From Candidatus Omnitrophota bacterium (GTDB taxonomy: Bacteria > Hinthialibacterota > Hinthialibacteria > OLB16), in NCBI GenBank assembly GCA_020632575.1, contig JACKFH010000023.1:1-59331 (forward strand): DNA of 59,331 nucleotides. The letters run 5' to 3'. Under the pieces are notes generated by a model, which was not told the origin of the DNA, searched no databases, and saw nothing but the letters and a program-made list of their open reading frames with translations. Positions within the stretch are counted from its first letter, which is position 1. The number at the start of each line of letters is the position of its first letter. Below are positions 51,501 to 59,049 of this stretch, piece after piece. The translations under genes were made by a program, and so were the position numbers.

Positions 51501-53109
51501 CACCTCCTGCGATCCGGTCTCCTCTCCCACCGAGACGTTGTTGGTGGAATGCGATATCGATTGCTCGCAATTCGTAACACCTCCCGCGAAGGGAATTTCC
51601 ACCGGAAACTGTGACACGGTCATCGAGACATTGGCTCTGGATATCGGCCAGTGCATCGACGATCAGTCCGGCGGTTTGATGCAGTGGAAATACGTCACGG
51701 GCGTCGGTCTGCTGATTACCAGCGAAGTCGAATTCCATTGTGTGATGTGCGGCGACGAGTTTGGGCTGCCCTGCTCGCAACAGATCGGTTACCCGATCGG
51801 CGTCTGCCCGCTCTATAACGTCTGCAACGGCGAGGACGGTGACGAGAATCCGGTCAGTCTGCAAAGCGGACTCGGATTCGCCTGCGAAGAGGCGGAATGC
51901 GCGATGATTCCGACTCCGACCCCGACATTCACGGAGACTCCGACCGAAACCGCAACGGAGACTCCGACGGAGACCCCGACCGAAACCGCGACCCAGGGTC
52001 CCTGTGACAGCGGGTACTACATCCTGGATTCGTACGGCGGACGTCACCGTGTCGGCAACCCGATCATCATCACCGGAGCCATTTACTTCGGCGAGGATAT
52101 CGCCCGCGACATGGAGCGCGCGACCAACCAGATGGGCAATGAGGATCTTGTTGTTCTGGACGGTTTCGGGGCGGCGCACTTTGTCGAGGATCCGTCCTCG
52201 AACATCTCTCAGATGTTCTACTTCCCAGAGAACGATATGGCGGTCGACATCGAGATGGCGGCCGACAGCCAGGGCTTCTGGGTGTTGACGGACGACGCGC
52301 GCATCTATCGCGCGGGATCGGCGATGGGCTCCGACCCGGCCGAGGTTCCGATCGCGAACCTGCCGCCGGTCGGCAACGATGTCACCATCCCGGATGAGAT
52401 GCGCGACCAGGCTTTCGTGGGTCTCCAGGGCGGCACGCTTCGCGCGGTGGCTCTGGTGGTCATCGACGAGGACCTCAACAGCGTGGCCGACGGTTATATC
52501 GTCATGGACAGCATGGGCGGTCACTATCACTTCGCCAACGACGGTTCGGACATTCTCCCGAACTCCTCGGCGGGGTCACCGGTGAATTCGCCGGAGAGAC
52601 TACTCGATCCAGAGGCTTACGCCTGGCCGTTCTTCCCGGGTCTCGATATCGCGAGGGATATGGAACTCCATCCGACCCAACAGGGTGTTGTGATCCTGGA
52701 CGGTTGGGACGGAATCCATCCGGTTCCGGTCGATGAGACCACGAACCCGGTCTTCTTCGCGAACAACCGGGATCCGCTGAACCCGACCGAACTGATCACG
52801 ACAACCGGTATGCCGTATGTGGTGAACGGTTTCGACGATCCGTCGACGGGAGTCGATGAGGGCGATCAGAGCGTTTACGCTTACGACGCCTCCTCGGTCT
52901 TCACAGATCTGGAGTTCTCGCCCAACTGCGCGAGCTTCTACACCCTTGACAAGTTCGGCGGCATCTTCGTCTTCGGCGAGGCTCGCGAGATCGACACGGT
53001 CCCGGTTCCGCAGTTCGGGAATTCGCCGTACTTCTTCCCGAATCAGTTGGCCGAGGATCTGGAACTGTTCGATATCTCCGAGTCCGAAGTGGAGACGAAT
53101 TTCCAGTAA
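48559..53109 (+). CDS. 1516-residue modular secreted protein: beta-helix, two repeated domains, Thr-Pro linkers, propeller-like C-terminus
   Basis: Strong ribosome site GAGGAGG and signal peptide (RILCLVIVSAFAIGQGNLYAA). Modules: right-handed beta-helix (about 25-460, pectate-lyase-like start VVVDPGGGGDYLKVRDAV); two copies of a roughly 210-residue domain (470-680 and 689-904) sharing SPWHPANTNPADQEPALTDG; a Thr/Pro/Ala linker (905-947); a Cys-rich domain (948-1116) with about 20 Cys; a second Thr/Pro/Glu linker (1117-1148); and a C-terminal repeat unit recurring five or six times (YYILDSYGGRH, VVLDGFGAAHF, YIVMDSMGGHYHF, VVILDGWDGIHPV, FYTLDKFGGIFVF) each followed by a DIARDMEL-like segment. 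It is probably surface-attached or matrix-forming. No sorting signal recognised. Confidence 0.85.
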   Translation: MLKRILCLVIVSAFAIGQGNLYAATVVVDPGGGGDYLKVRDAVGDYGTWADSSGDTIELVDGVHLISESDGNDTPPPLAGGAADTLTIKPAAGASAILAMDPADPPSRMFLVRRTGTYILEGLTFIGADGVVQDDSTGINRACIQADGDDPGQDVRLIMRDCVITRNTGGDVPDFDYTNPLPTQGVTTGTFRRAFYVGDAGADGDLSVRVECCVFAYTSDGNSAIYVERTPVGKRDFSFRNVLVCSNRARALRCVAGNADTSFDFEGCCFANTPSETMLITDNVFGTPFVIRDCIFAPRPAGADNQLRTTDNSYIDLTVERTTFLTDNADVIRLAGAGGQPGQDNVVLKDIIEWNGDSLFRYEPDGDYPASLTVSEGIATDRAARDPENHPSILTAFSSLYGGSGPIAVDPMFVNSTFDNSVFANIRKWDSASNDFADVGNTANYNAQGSMGSNLVGGAECPSCTGTALVLATAECAADATGLSILPDSSDQLNGLLAVMQNVSPWHPANTNPADQEPALTDGVGLNGLAGLLNDFPGENTPAGIARWDLGGPVDLSEIRVFSGNSGRDGRVFHHYDVYVTTETPPTSGYTLLAEEVTPEPFGTINSGTYEACVTSLQNSVSGYLGEGITGLEIHFYAVDNTGGEFRDDWDPGNGDDRDGLTYAFVSPLIYEVDAYFTPSVVGPMEGPQVTVLECATSEASLPIQPDSGDSLEGMLAVMQNASPWHPANTNPADQEPALTDGVGINSLAGLLNDFPGENTPAAIARWDLGGAVDLNDLTVFSGNAGKDGRVFHHYDVYVTTAPSANTGYGLLIDEVIPTQSGFGVSNPAAPNDLEACVTRIEDVVDGVLAEGITGLEIHFYAVSNTDRVFIDDWDASNMNDQDGYDAAFESPLIVEVDANFVALPTPTPTSTATATETPTATATETPTATPTDTIGIPTPTPTPIDCVQAATLTISCSGTIGEFGFPNNPRLRFHMGVLSATSCDPVSSPTETLLVECDIDCSQFVTPPAKGISTGNCDTVIETLALDIGQCIDDQSGGLMQWKYVTGVGLLITSEVEFHCVMCGDEFGLPCSQQIGYPIGVCPLYNVCNGEDGDENPVSLQSGLGFACEEAECAMIPTPTPTFTETPTETATETPTETPTETATQGPCDSGYYILDSYGGRHRVGNPIIITGAIYFGEDIARDMERATNQMGNEDLVVLDGFGAAHFVEDPSSNISQMFYFPENDMAVDIEMAADSQGFWVLTDDARIYRAGSAMGSDPAEVPIANLPPVGNDVTIPDEMRDQAFVGLQGGTLRAVALVVIDEDLNSVADGYIVMDSMGGHYHFANDGSDILPNSSAGSPVNSPERLLDPEAYAWPFFPGLDIARDMELHPTQQGVVILDGWDGIHPVPVDETTNPVFFANNRDPLNPTELITTTGMPYVVNGFDDPSTGVDEGDQSVYAYDASSVFTDLEFSPNCASFYTLDKFGGIFVFGEAREIDTVPVPQFGNSPYFFPNQLAEDLELFDISESEVETNFQ

Positions 53110-53142
53110 ACCGTTAGTTCACGGTTTCGATGAAACCCGAGA

Positions 53143-53174
53143 GGGGGAAGGCGCAAGCCTTCCCCCTTTTTTTG
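53143..53174 (+). terminator. Intrinsic terminator after the 1516-residue protein
   Basis: Stem GGGGGAAGGC with GCCTTCCCCC, GCAA tetraloop, then seven T. A textbook rho-independent terminator 34 nt after the stop. Confidence 0.95.
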
Positions 53175-53273
53175 TTGATGGAAAACCGCGGGAGGTGTAT
53201 CTTCCGGATTAAGAAATTGACTTCCGATGCGTCTTAATGAAGGGGGAATTCCATAGACAGGAGGGATTGTCGA

Positions 53274-53735
53274 ATGACACGCGACAAGAAATGGATCGGT
53301 TTCTTTGGAGTGGTTGCGATTGGATTGGGTTCCATCGCGGCGGTGAACGGCGCGGGATCCAAGTTGGATCGAGAAATCATGGAACTCAAGAACCAAATAA
53401 AGACGCTTGAACAGAGGGTCCAGGCATTGGAAAAGGAACACGCGATCACAATCCGATCTCTGGAGGCGCCCAAATACGTCCTGCCCGCTCCCAGATACCC
53501 CGACTCATTCCCCAGCCCCAACCGAGATTTTCATGGACGCGGGTTGATGGAGACTCCCGACTTTGTGGTTCCCACTCCCAAGATCTCCGATATGACGCCC
53601 AGTCCCGAATGGAGATCGCGCGGTCCCGAAGTAAACGGGGTTCCGACCTACCATCTGCTATTGAATGCGGGGAAGGATCGAACCCCGACTCAGGATTCCA
53701 TGCTCGACTCCTGGGGGATGTCGCTGGGACGATAG
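53274..53735 (+). CDS. Small exported coiled-coil protein of unknown function
   Basis: 153 residues: basic start and hydrophobic segment (WIGFFGVVAIGLGSIAAVNG), then a heptad coiled coil (about 28-55, LDREIMELKNQIKTLEQRVQALEKEH) and a Pro-rich low-complexity tail (VLPAPRYPDSFPSPNRDF, VVPTPKISDMTPSPE). No enzymatic motif. Probably periplasmic, oligomeric. A GACAGGAGGG ribosome site supports the start. The 3' end overlaps the convergent glycosyltransferase gene by 46 bp. Confidence 0.72.
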   Translation: MTRDKKWIGFFGVVAIGLGSIAAVNGAGSKLDREIMELKNQIKTLEQRVQALEKEHAITIRSLEAPKYVLPAPRYPDSFPSPNRDFHGRGLMETPDFVVPTPKISDMTPSPEWRSRGPEVNGVPTYHLLLNAGKDRTPTQDSMLDSWGMSLGR

Positions 53736-54415
53736 AATTTCGATAGGTCCTCAGGCGAGGCTCCAAGCCTCCAACGGACCATCAAGAGCCAATTGAGGAG
53801 AGTTCTCTTGAGAAATCCCTCCCGGTCCCAACGACGTGGGGAAATCTCGATGGGGGAGTTCAGCGTTACAAAGGCGCCCTCCGGTTTGACACGTCGAAGG
53901 AACTCGACATCCTCCATGATGGGGATATCGGGAAAACCGCCGATTCTTTCGAAGACCTCTCGCCGGACAAAGAACCCCTGATCTCCATAGGGCATGGAGA
54001 ACCATTTGGACCGAAGATTCACCGCAACATTCAGCAGCGGCCCATACCAACGAGGTTCGGAGAGGTGAAAACGAAAGGCGCCCCCCACCGTGCGGGGATC
54101 TCGGATTGCTCCAAGAATCGATTCGGTCGCATTCGTGGCAGGCAGCGTGTCCGCGTGGAGGAACCAGAGGATTTCGCCGGTCGCGGTTTCCGCGCCCTTG
54201 TTCATTTGTGATCCCCGCCCCCTTGCCCCCGACACCAGTGTCAGGCTGAACTCCCCCACCACAGCCTGAACCTCATCCTCGGAACCGCCATCGGAAACGA
54301 TGATCTCTCGGATGTGAGGAAGGGTTTTTAGTCGTTGAGAAAGCGTTCGAAGATGGATTGCGTCATTCAATACGGGAACAATGACGCTGAGGGTCATAGG
54401 GGCGCCTTGGGTCAT
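53690..54415 (-). CDS. TIGR04283-type family 2 glycosyltransferase
   Basis: 241 residues. GT-A fold: LSVIVPVLNDAIHL, IIVSDGGSEDEV, and SGARGRGSQMNKGAETATGEILWFLHADTLP containing the DxD-like HAD, then PYGDQGFFVRREVFERIGGFPDIPIMEDVEFLRR. This matches the TIGR04283 subfamily, annotated as involved in arsenosugar biosynthesis, though most members are unproven. Its ATG overlaps the TGA of the upstream alpha/beta hydrolase (ATGA), so I keep start 54415 over the internal ATG 54397. Last gene of a three-gene minus-strand operon. No arsenic genes are beside it. Confidence 0.88.
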   Translation of the reverse strand: MTQGAPMTLSVIVPVLNDAIHLRTLSQRLKTLPHIREIIVSDGGSEDEVQAVVGEFSLTLVSGARGRGSQMNKGAETATGEILWFLHADTLPATNATESILGAIRDPRTVGGAFRFHLSEPRWYGPLLNVAVNLRSKWFSMPYGDQGFFVRREVFERIGGFPDIPIMEDVEFLRRVKPEGAFVTLNSPIEISPRRWDREGFLKRTLLNWLLMVRWRLGASPEDLSKFYRPSDIPQESSMES

Positions 54416-55368
54416 TCCGTCCTCGTGGAAAGGTTCCGGGTCAAGAACTGTTGGATCCTCGAATTGAGATCGGGAGGACCTTTCTTGAATGGGTCCTCAT
54501 GCCCCATTCCTTTGATCTCCACATATTCGACGCTTTCGGGAAATCGCTCGCTCAGCCAGCGTGAATGTTCAACCGGGATGACCCGATCCGCCGTTCCATG
54601 GACGAGAAAGATTGGGGGGACCGGGTCTCTTTTTTCGAGCAACGATAGGGCGGAAACATCGTCGGCTCCCTTGGCGCCGATCTCCCGATAGAACTTGTTC
54701 TCAGCGAAAGTGGTGACCAACGGTATCCACCCAAAGCCGATGTAATCTTTGACCTGGCTTCGGAGGAGGGACCGCAGGTCGGTGAAGGGATGGAGCGCCA
54801 CCATGCAGAAGACCTCGGGGTTGACCGCCAAGGCTTGGAGCCCAACCCCCGCGCCATAGGATCCGCCGTAGATTCCGACCGGGCCTTGGATCCCCTTCTC
54901 TCGTCTCGCCCATTCGATCCATCGTCTCACATCCTCGCGTTCATGAACGCCGAAACTGAGCGAACCCTCGGACTTGGCGAACCCTCGGTGGTCGACGCTC
55001 AAGGAATTGACACCGGCTTTTTGAAGACCGACTCCCGCCTCGAGCATCAGTTCGCAACCATCGCCCATCCCATGCAGGAGAATCACCAGGGGGGAAGATT
55101 TGAGGTTTCCGTACGAGGGCATGAACCAACCGCGAAGTCGGACTCCACCCTCTCCTTCGATAAAGACCTCCTCGCCCTTTCCGCCGTATTGTTGCGGTGT
55201 GACCTTGATGCCGTTGCGGATGAATTCCTCCGTGGTTCTTCGCGGAGGGTTGAGCACATTGTGGATAATCGGGTCCAGCACCCGGTCGGTGGCCCAACGA
55301 AGCAGGATAACCCCGAAAACCAGGACAGCCGCGGAGGCCGCTAGACATCCCTTCTTCTTCCCGGTCAA
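54412..55368 (-). CDS. Membrane-anchored alpha/beta hydrolase
   Basis: 318 residues. N-terminal membrane anchor (GCLAASAAVLVFGVILLRWATD), then an alpha/beta-hydrolase fold: LVILLHGMGDGCELML (oxyanion region), SVDHRGFAKSEG, nucleophile elbow IYGGSYGAGVGLQAL (Gly-Gly-Ser-Tyr-Gly), the Asp strand PPIFLVHGTADRVIP and final His in KGMGHEDPF. It resembles BAAT/dienelactone-type or peptidase S9-like hydrolases facing the periplasm. The middle gene of an operon joined by ATGA overlaps on both sides. Substrate unknown. Confidence 0.9.
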   Translation of the reverse strand: MTGKKKGCLAASAAVLVFGVILLRWATDRVLDPIIHNVLNPPRRTTEEFIRNGIKVTPQQYGGKGEEVFIEGEGGVRLRGWFMPSYGNLKSSPLVILLHGMGDGCELMLEAGVGLQKAGVNSLSVDHRGFAKSEGSLSFGVHEREDVRRWIEWARREKGIQGPVGIYGGSYGAGVGLQALAVNPEVFCMVALHPFTDLRSLLRSQVKDYIGFGWIPLVTTFAENKFYREIGAKGADDVSALSLLEKRDPVPPIFLVHGTADRVIPVEHSRWLSERFPESVEYVEIKGMGHEDPFKKGPPDLNSRIQQFLTRNLSTRTE

Positions 55369-56741
55369 TCCTTCGCGCCTTTCAATTCGATCTGAGCGTA
55401 GCGGAGAACCTCGCCGAATTGGCCGAAGAGGTCGAGGGTCCAGGAGGGTAGCGAGCCGCCTCTTTCAGTGGCGGTGAAGAAACCGCCGAAGAGGGGATCG
55501 AGTTCGACCTCGACCAGGTTTTCCCGGTCAATCTCGGGATAGACCTGCATCAGGAACAACCGGGCCAGAGTTCCCGATTCGGTGGCCTTGTACCCCGGGA
55601 AGACCGCCCAAAGCCTTCCGTCGGGGGTCGAGTGGAACCGGCCATAGTTGGGGGTAATCTGATGGTCCCCTTCCCCCCCGACCACAAGTGTTTCTCGTTT
55701 GACAATCTTGCCTTGATCCAGGACGGTGTATTCGAGGGTCCGGAGGATGGGCAGTCCGGGGAAGAATCGATCCCGCATCACCTCCGACTGGACCGTGTTC
55801 TTCAGGTAGAGAACATGCGCCTTCCCATCCGGGTCGATCCAGAGATCGAGGTTGCTGATATGCCCGGCGGTCGATTCGAGGGTGTCGATCTCCAAAGGGT
55901 CGGAAAAAGAGGCCTCGTGGATATTTGGGGTGTATGTGTAGAAGAGACGGCGGAAAACGTAATCCCATTTCTGGCCGGACTGTTCGAACTTGTACTCTTG
56001 CCATTCCTTGATGGGTTCGACGATATCCCCAATCGCTAGGACATGGGCGGATCCATCCTTGAGCGCGACCTGGGGGTAGCAGGAGCGGATGGGGAATTCT
56101 AGCCCCTCGAGGTATCCCCAATTCCCGTCACTGTCACGGTGCGAGACATGCTGGATACTGGTTTTGGCGTCGATGTTCATCCACAAAATCTCGCGGTTCC
56201 TCCCATCCGAGCAGACACCCCGATAGGAGTGATCGGTGAAGTAGGGTTCCCCCTCCCACTTGGGATGTTCGATGACCGGGACTTGCTCAAGCTTGTTCAA
56301 GTCGAACCGGAGCAGTTGGGTGTCGCAAGGGCCATAGTGGGTTCCCGGCGGTTCGAGCGAAGGAGTGATCGAAAGGAAAAGGGGGGAGCCCTCAAAGGAA
56401 ACGAGTGGCGACGGTTCCCGGAGGCGGAATTCCTCGGGGGCGCTGACAAGTCCCCAGCCTTTTTCATCCCTTTTGAAAAGCCGCCAGCGGGTGTTGCAAA
56501 GCGGTTCCACCCCCTCGCCGGTCTCCATAATGCTCACAAAAACCTCATTTCCTTGACGCACAACCAAGGGGGAACCGTAACACCACATCGGACCCGCGCC
56601 GTTATTGGGAGATAGGCAGGTGGCGATGGTCTCCTCCGCGATGACCGAGGCGGACAACTGTTGTGATTGCGCGGAAATTGGATTCAATGAAAGAATGGCC
56701 AAAATCATGGGGATCGGGAGTCGAAGGGAAGTGTTCAACAT
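55365..56741 (-). CDS. Secreted sialidase-like (BNR/propeller) protein
   Basis: 458 residues from ATG 56741 with AAGGAG upstream and a signal peptide (LPIPMILAILSLNPISAQ). The body is beta-rich with repeated Trp/Asp/Gly blade ends: GPMWCYGSPLVVRQGNEVFVSIM, EGSPLFLSITPS, DGSAHVLAIGDI, DPDGKAHVLYLKN, TPDGRLWAVFPGY. This pattern resembles exo-alpha-sialidase/BNR propellers, though clean Asp boxes (SxDxGxTW) and the Arg triad are not evident, so enzymatic activity is doubtful. First gene of the operon with the alpha/beta hydrolase and glycosyltransferase. Confidence 0.75.
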   Translation of the reverse strand: MLNTSLRLPIPMILAILSLNPISAQSQQLSASVIAEETIATCLSPNNGAGPMWCYGSPLVVRQGNEVFVSIMETGEGVEPLCNTRWRLFKRDEKGWGLVSAPEEFRLREPSPLVSFEGSPLFLSITPSLEPPGTHYGPCDTQLLRFDLNKLEQVPVIEHPKWEGEPYFTDHSYRGVCSDGRNREILWMNIDAKTSIQHVSHRDSDGNWGYLEGLEFPIRSCYPQVALKDGSAHVLAIGDIVEPIKEWQEYKFEQSGQKWDYVFRRLFYTYTPNIHEASFSDPLEIDTLESTAGHISNLDLWIDPDGKAHVLYLKNTVQSEVMRDRFFPGLPILRTLEYTVLDQGKIVKRETLVVGGEGDHQITPNYGRFHSTPDGRLWAVFPGYKATESGTLARLFLMQVYPEIDRENLVEVELDPLFGGFFTATERGGSLPSWTLDLFGQFGEVLRYAQIELKGAKD

Positions 56742-56947
56742 GAAGATTTCTCCTTGCCGGATGAGGTTGGGATACATCATAACCAAAATGGGCGGTTTGT
56801 TGGGGGTCCCAGTGGACTATCCAGAATTAATATCAAAACTTACTGAAAATAAATGGGTTAAGTTTCAATACTTGATGACGAATCTTAAAAAGAGTATGGT
56901 GCGGTTGGACTGAGAACCGGTTTGGACGGTGTCTCGGAGGGACTGGG

Positions 56948-57748
56948 ATGGTTAAAAGGCTCTTTCAATTCATGTCAATCGGGATCCTGCTGTCGCTTGG
57001 GGGATGTTTTTCCGCGCGTCTCCTCGACACACCCTACCAAGAGCCGATCGCCTCGCAAAGAGATTTTGTGGATGAGTTCGATGACGCCTCCACCCTGGGA
57101 AATCGTTGGCGGCGGGTCTCTGGATGGTGGGGAATGACCGATAGCCAACTGATCCAGAAACTGGCCTGGAAGAGCCACTTGCCGGGAGATTTCCAGATGG
57201 CCTATGTCAATGGGCTCGCCTCGGGCGCTTACGAGGCGGAGACACGGCTCAATTTCCTGCACCCCGGCGAACAGGCGGCCGGAATTCTCTTGAGGTTCCA
57301 GGATCAGAACAACTTTTACATGCTCCGGATTCGGCATTATCCCCGGTGGCAGGACAACATCGATCTGGTTCAATACATCAGCGGGGAGCGTCGCGAGGAC
57401 CTCCGGCGAATGGATATCTCGATTCACACGGGACAGTGGTACACCCTCCGGGCGGAGGATCGTGGGAATGAGATTGTCGCTTTCCTCGATGGCAATGAAC
57501 TGTTCCGTTATCCGACCAGAGACCGAGCGGTTGGGACGGTCGGGCTGGCCACCAAGACCGGAAAGGTGGCGTTCGAACATTTCGCGGCCACTCTCTACGA
57601 ACCGGATCCGGAGGCCCCCGAAGTTCCGACATTGCGTCGGAAGGGGGAGGACGAGCCCCCGCTTTCTCCTCACAACGCCCGCGGAATCACCTCATTGGTT
57701 CCAAACCCGGACGATTTCCGATTCGACCCGGATATCTCGGAAAAGTGA
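56948..57748 (+). CDS. Lipoprotein with LamG/DUF1080-like domain
   Basis: 266 residues. N-terminal lipobox ILLSLGGC with Cys20, so anchored to a membrane by lipid. The domain after it (about 38-220) is a jelly-roll: DEFDDASTLGNRWRRVSGWWGMTDSQL, AYEAETRLNFLHPGEQAAGILLRFQDQNNFYMLRI, WYTLRAEDRGNEIVAFLDGNELF and GTVGLATKTGKVAFEHFAA, as in concanavalin-like laminin-G or DUF1080 proteins. A Pro-rich tail follows. Probably binds carbohydrate at the cell surface. Start chosen by the signal sequence. Confidence 0.83.
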   Translation: MVKRLFQFMSIGILLSLGGCFSARLLDTPYQEPIASQRDFVDEFDDASTLGNRWRRVSGWWGMTDSQLIQKLAWKSHLPGDFQMAYVNGLASGAYEAETRLNFLHPGEQAAGILLRFQDQNNFYMLRIRHYPRWQDNIDLVQYISGERREDLRRMDISIHTGQWYTLRAEDRGNEIVAFLDGNELFRYPTRDRAVGTVGLATKTGKVAFEHFAATLYEPDPEAPEVPTLRRKGEDEPPLSPHNARGITSLVPNPDDFRFDPDISEK

Positions 57749-57788
57749 CATGATGGAATTGCCGGCTGTGGTCCTTTTTCTCCACGCT

Positions 57789-57866
57789 GTGAGAGCGGCT
57801 TCTAGCCGCGATTTCGGGGCCCCATTATCGATTGGCAAGATTTCGCGGCTGGAAGCCGCTCCCACG
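57789..57866. repeat. Palindromic repeat upstream of obg, GAGCGGCTTCTAGCCGCG type
   Basis: GAGCGGCTTCTAGCCGCG and its near complement CGCGGCTGGAAGCCGCTC are separated by a loop of about 35 bp. It is a variant of the GGGAGCGGC family at 7.5 and 46.5 kb and ends within 85 bp of obg. Confidence 0.75.
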
Positions 57867-57948
57867 GTTCCACGGCGCAACGTTAAGAATCTTGGGAACT
57901 CCCCAACACTCTTGCCGACCGACAAGAAAATCATTATGCATACACCCC

Positions 57949-59049
57949 ATGTTTGTCGACCAAGTCAAAGTGAGAGTCCGCGCCGGGAACGGCGGGGATG
58001 GGTGTGTCAGTTTTCACCGGGAAAAGTTCGTGCCCCGTGGTGGTCCCGATGGTGGGGCCGGGGGGAATGGTGGAAACGTCATCTTCTACGTGGACCCGGG
58101 GGAAACGACCCTGGTTCGTCTCCACGGCCAGCCTCTATATGAAGCTGGGGACGGATCTCCAGGTGAACCCAACAACCGCACGGGAAAGAGCGGGGCGGAT
58201 ATTCGAATCCCCGTGGCGCCCGGCTCCTTAATTAAAGATTCAGCCACAGGTGAATTTGTCTGCGACCTGGTCAATTACGATGACGAGGCGGTTGTGGCTA
58301 AGGGAGGGAAGGGGGGCAAGGGGAACTCCAGTTTCGCCACTCCGACTGTCCAGGTTCCACGAAAATACGAATCGGGAAAACCGGGTGATGACCGAGAACT
58401 TCTGGTCGAACTCAAAATTGTCGCCGACATCGGCCTGGTCGGATTCCCAAACGCGGGCAAATCGACCCTATTGAACGCTCTCACCCGTGCGCGGGCGAAG
58501 ATCGCCTCCTACCCTTTCACCACTTTGAACCCAGTGCTTGGAACGATCGAACTCGAGGTCGATGAAGAGGCCACTCTGGTCGACTTGCAGGTTCAAATGG
58601 GAATCCCTGCCAAGCACCGCCCACGGATTGTGATCGCGGACATCCCGGGCATCGTCGAAGGCGCCCATGGCGGAGTGGGATTGGGAACGGAGTTTCTACG
58701 CCACATCGAACGGACAGAGGTGCTTGTCTTTGTCCTCGATGTCTCCATCCACCGAGAGCAGGAACCGGAGGAGGCCTACCGAGCCCTGCTCGAGGAGGTA
58801 CGGAATTACAATGAGGAACTGCTGGAACACCCTCGTCTGATTTGCCTGAATAAGATCGACGACCCCCTCGAATTGGAGGAGATCGATCAAATTGAACAAG
58901 AGGTGCGTGGGGTGATGCAATCCGAAAGTCCGGCTCCCGTCCCGGGAGATGTCTTCCGGATTAGCGGTCTCAAAGAAATGGGGCTCGATCCGCTTAGGAG
59001 CGCCCTGGTTCGATTGGTCACCGAATCGAGGCGGGAGCGGATCAGATGA
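57949..59049 (+). CDS. obg: Obg/CgtA GTPase
   Basis: 366 residues. A ribosome-assembly and stress-linked GTPase. The Gly-rich Obg fold begins at MFVDQVKVRVRAGNGGDGC and includes GGPDGGAGGNGG and KGGKGGKGN; the G domain has G1 GFPNAGKS (165-172), G2 YPFTT, G3 DIPGI, G4 NKID and a G5-like ISGLK. It lacks the C-terminal OCT extension found in some Gram-positive forms. Start placed at ATG 57949, where homology begins; the frame continues upstream through a repeat. No good ribosome site precedes it. Its TGA overlaps the ATG of the following PQQ protein. Confidence 0.96.
   Translation: MFVDQVKVRVRAGNGGDGCVSFHREKFVPRGGPDGGAGGNGGNVIFYVDPGETTLVRLHGQPLYEAGDGSPGEPNNRTGKSGADIRIPVAPGSLIKDSATGEFVCDLVNYDDEAVVAKGGKGGKGNSSFATPTVQVPRKYESGKPGDDRELLVELKIVADIGLVGFPNAGKSTLLNALTRARAKIASYPFTTLNPVLGTIELEVDEEATLVDLQVQMGIPAKHRPRIVIADIPGIVEGAHGGVGLGTEFLRHIERTEVLVFVLDVSIHREQEPEEAYRALLEEVRNYNEELLEHPRLICLNKIDDPLELEEIDQIEQEVRGVMQSESPAPVPGDVFRISGLKEMGLDPLRSALVRLVTESRRERIR

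Noticed and set aside
51271..52000. Thr-Pro repeats considered as a CRISPR-like or tandem DNA repeat
   Set aside because: The repetition is at the protein level with irregular codons and no constant spacers; no CRISPR array is visible in the window.
51229..52530. 433-residue Arg/His-rich open frame on the minus strand
   Set aside because: Antisense to the linkers and propeller of the same protein; composition is that of a shadow frame.
56605..56913. 102-residue open frame on the plus strand
   Set aside because: Overlaps the start of the sialidase-like gene in antisense and lacks features or a ribosome site.
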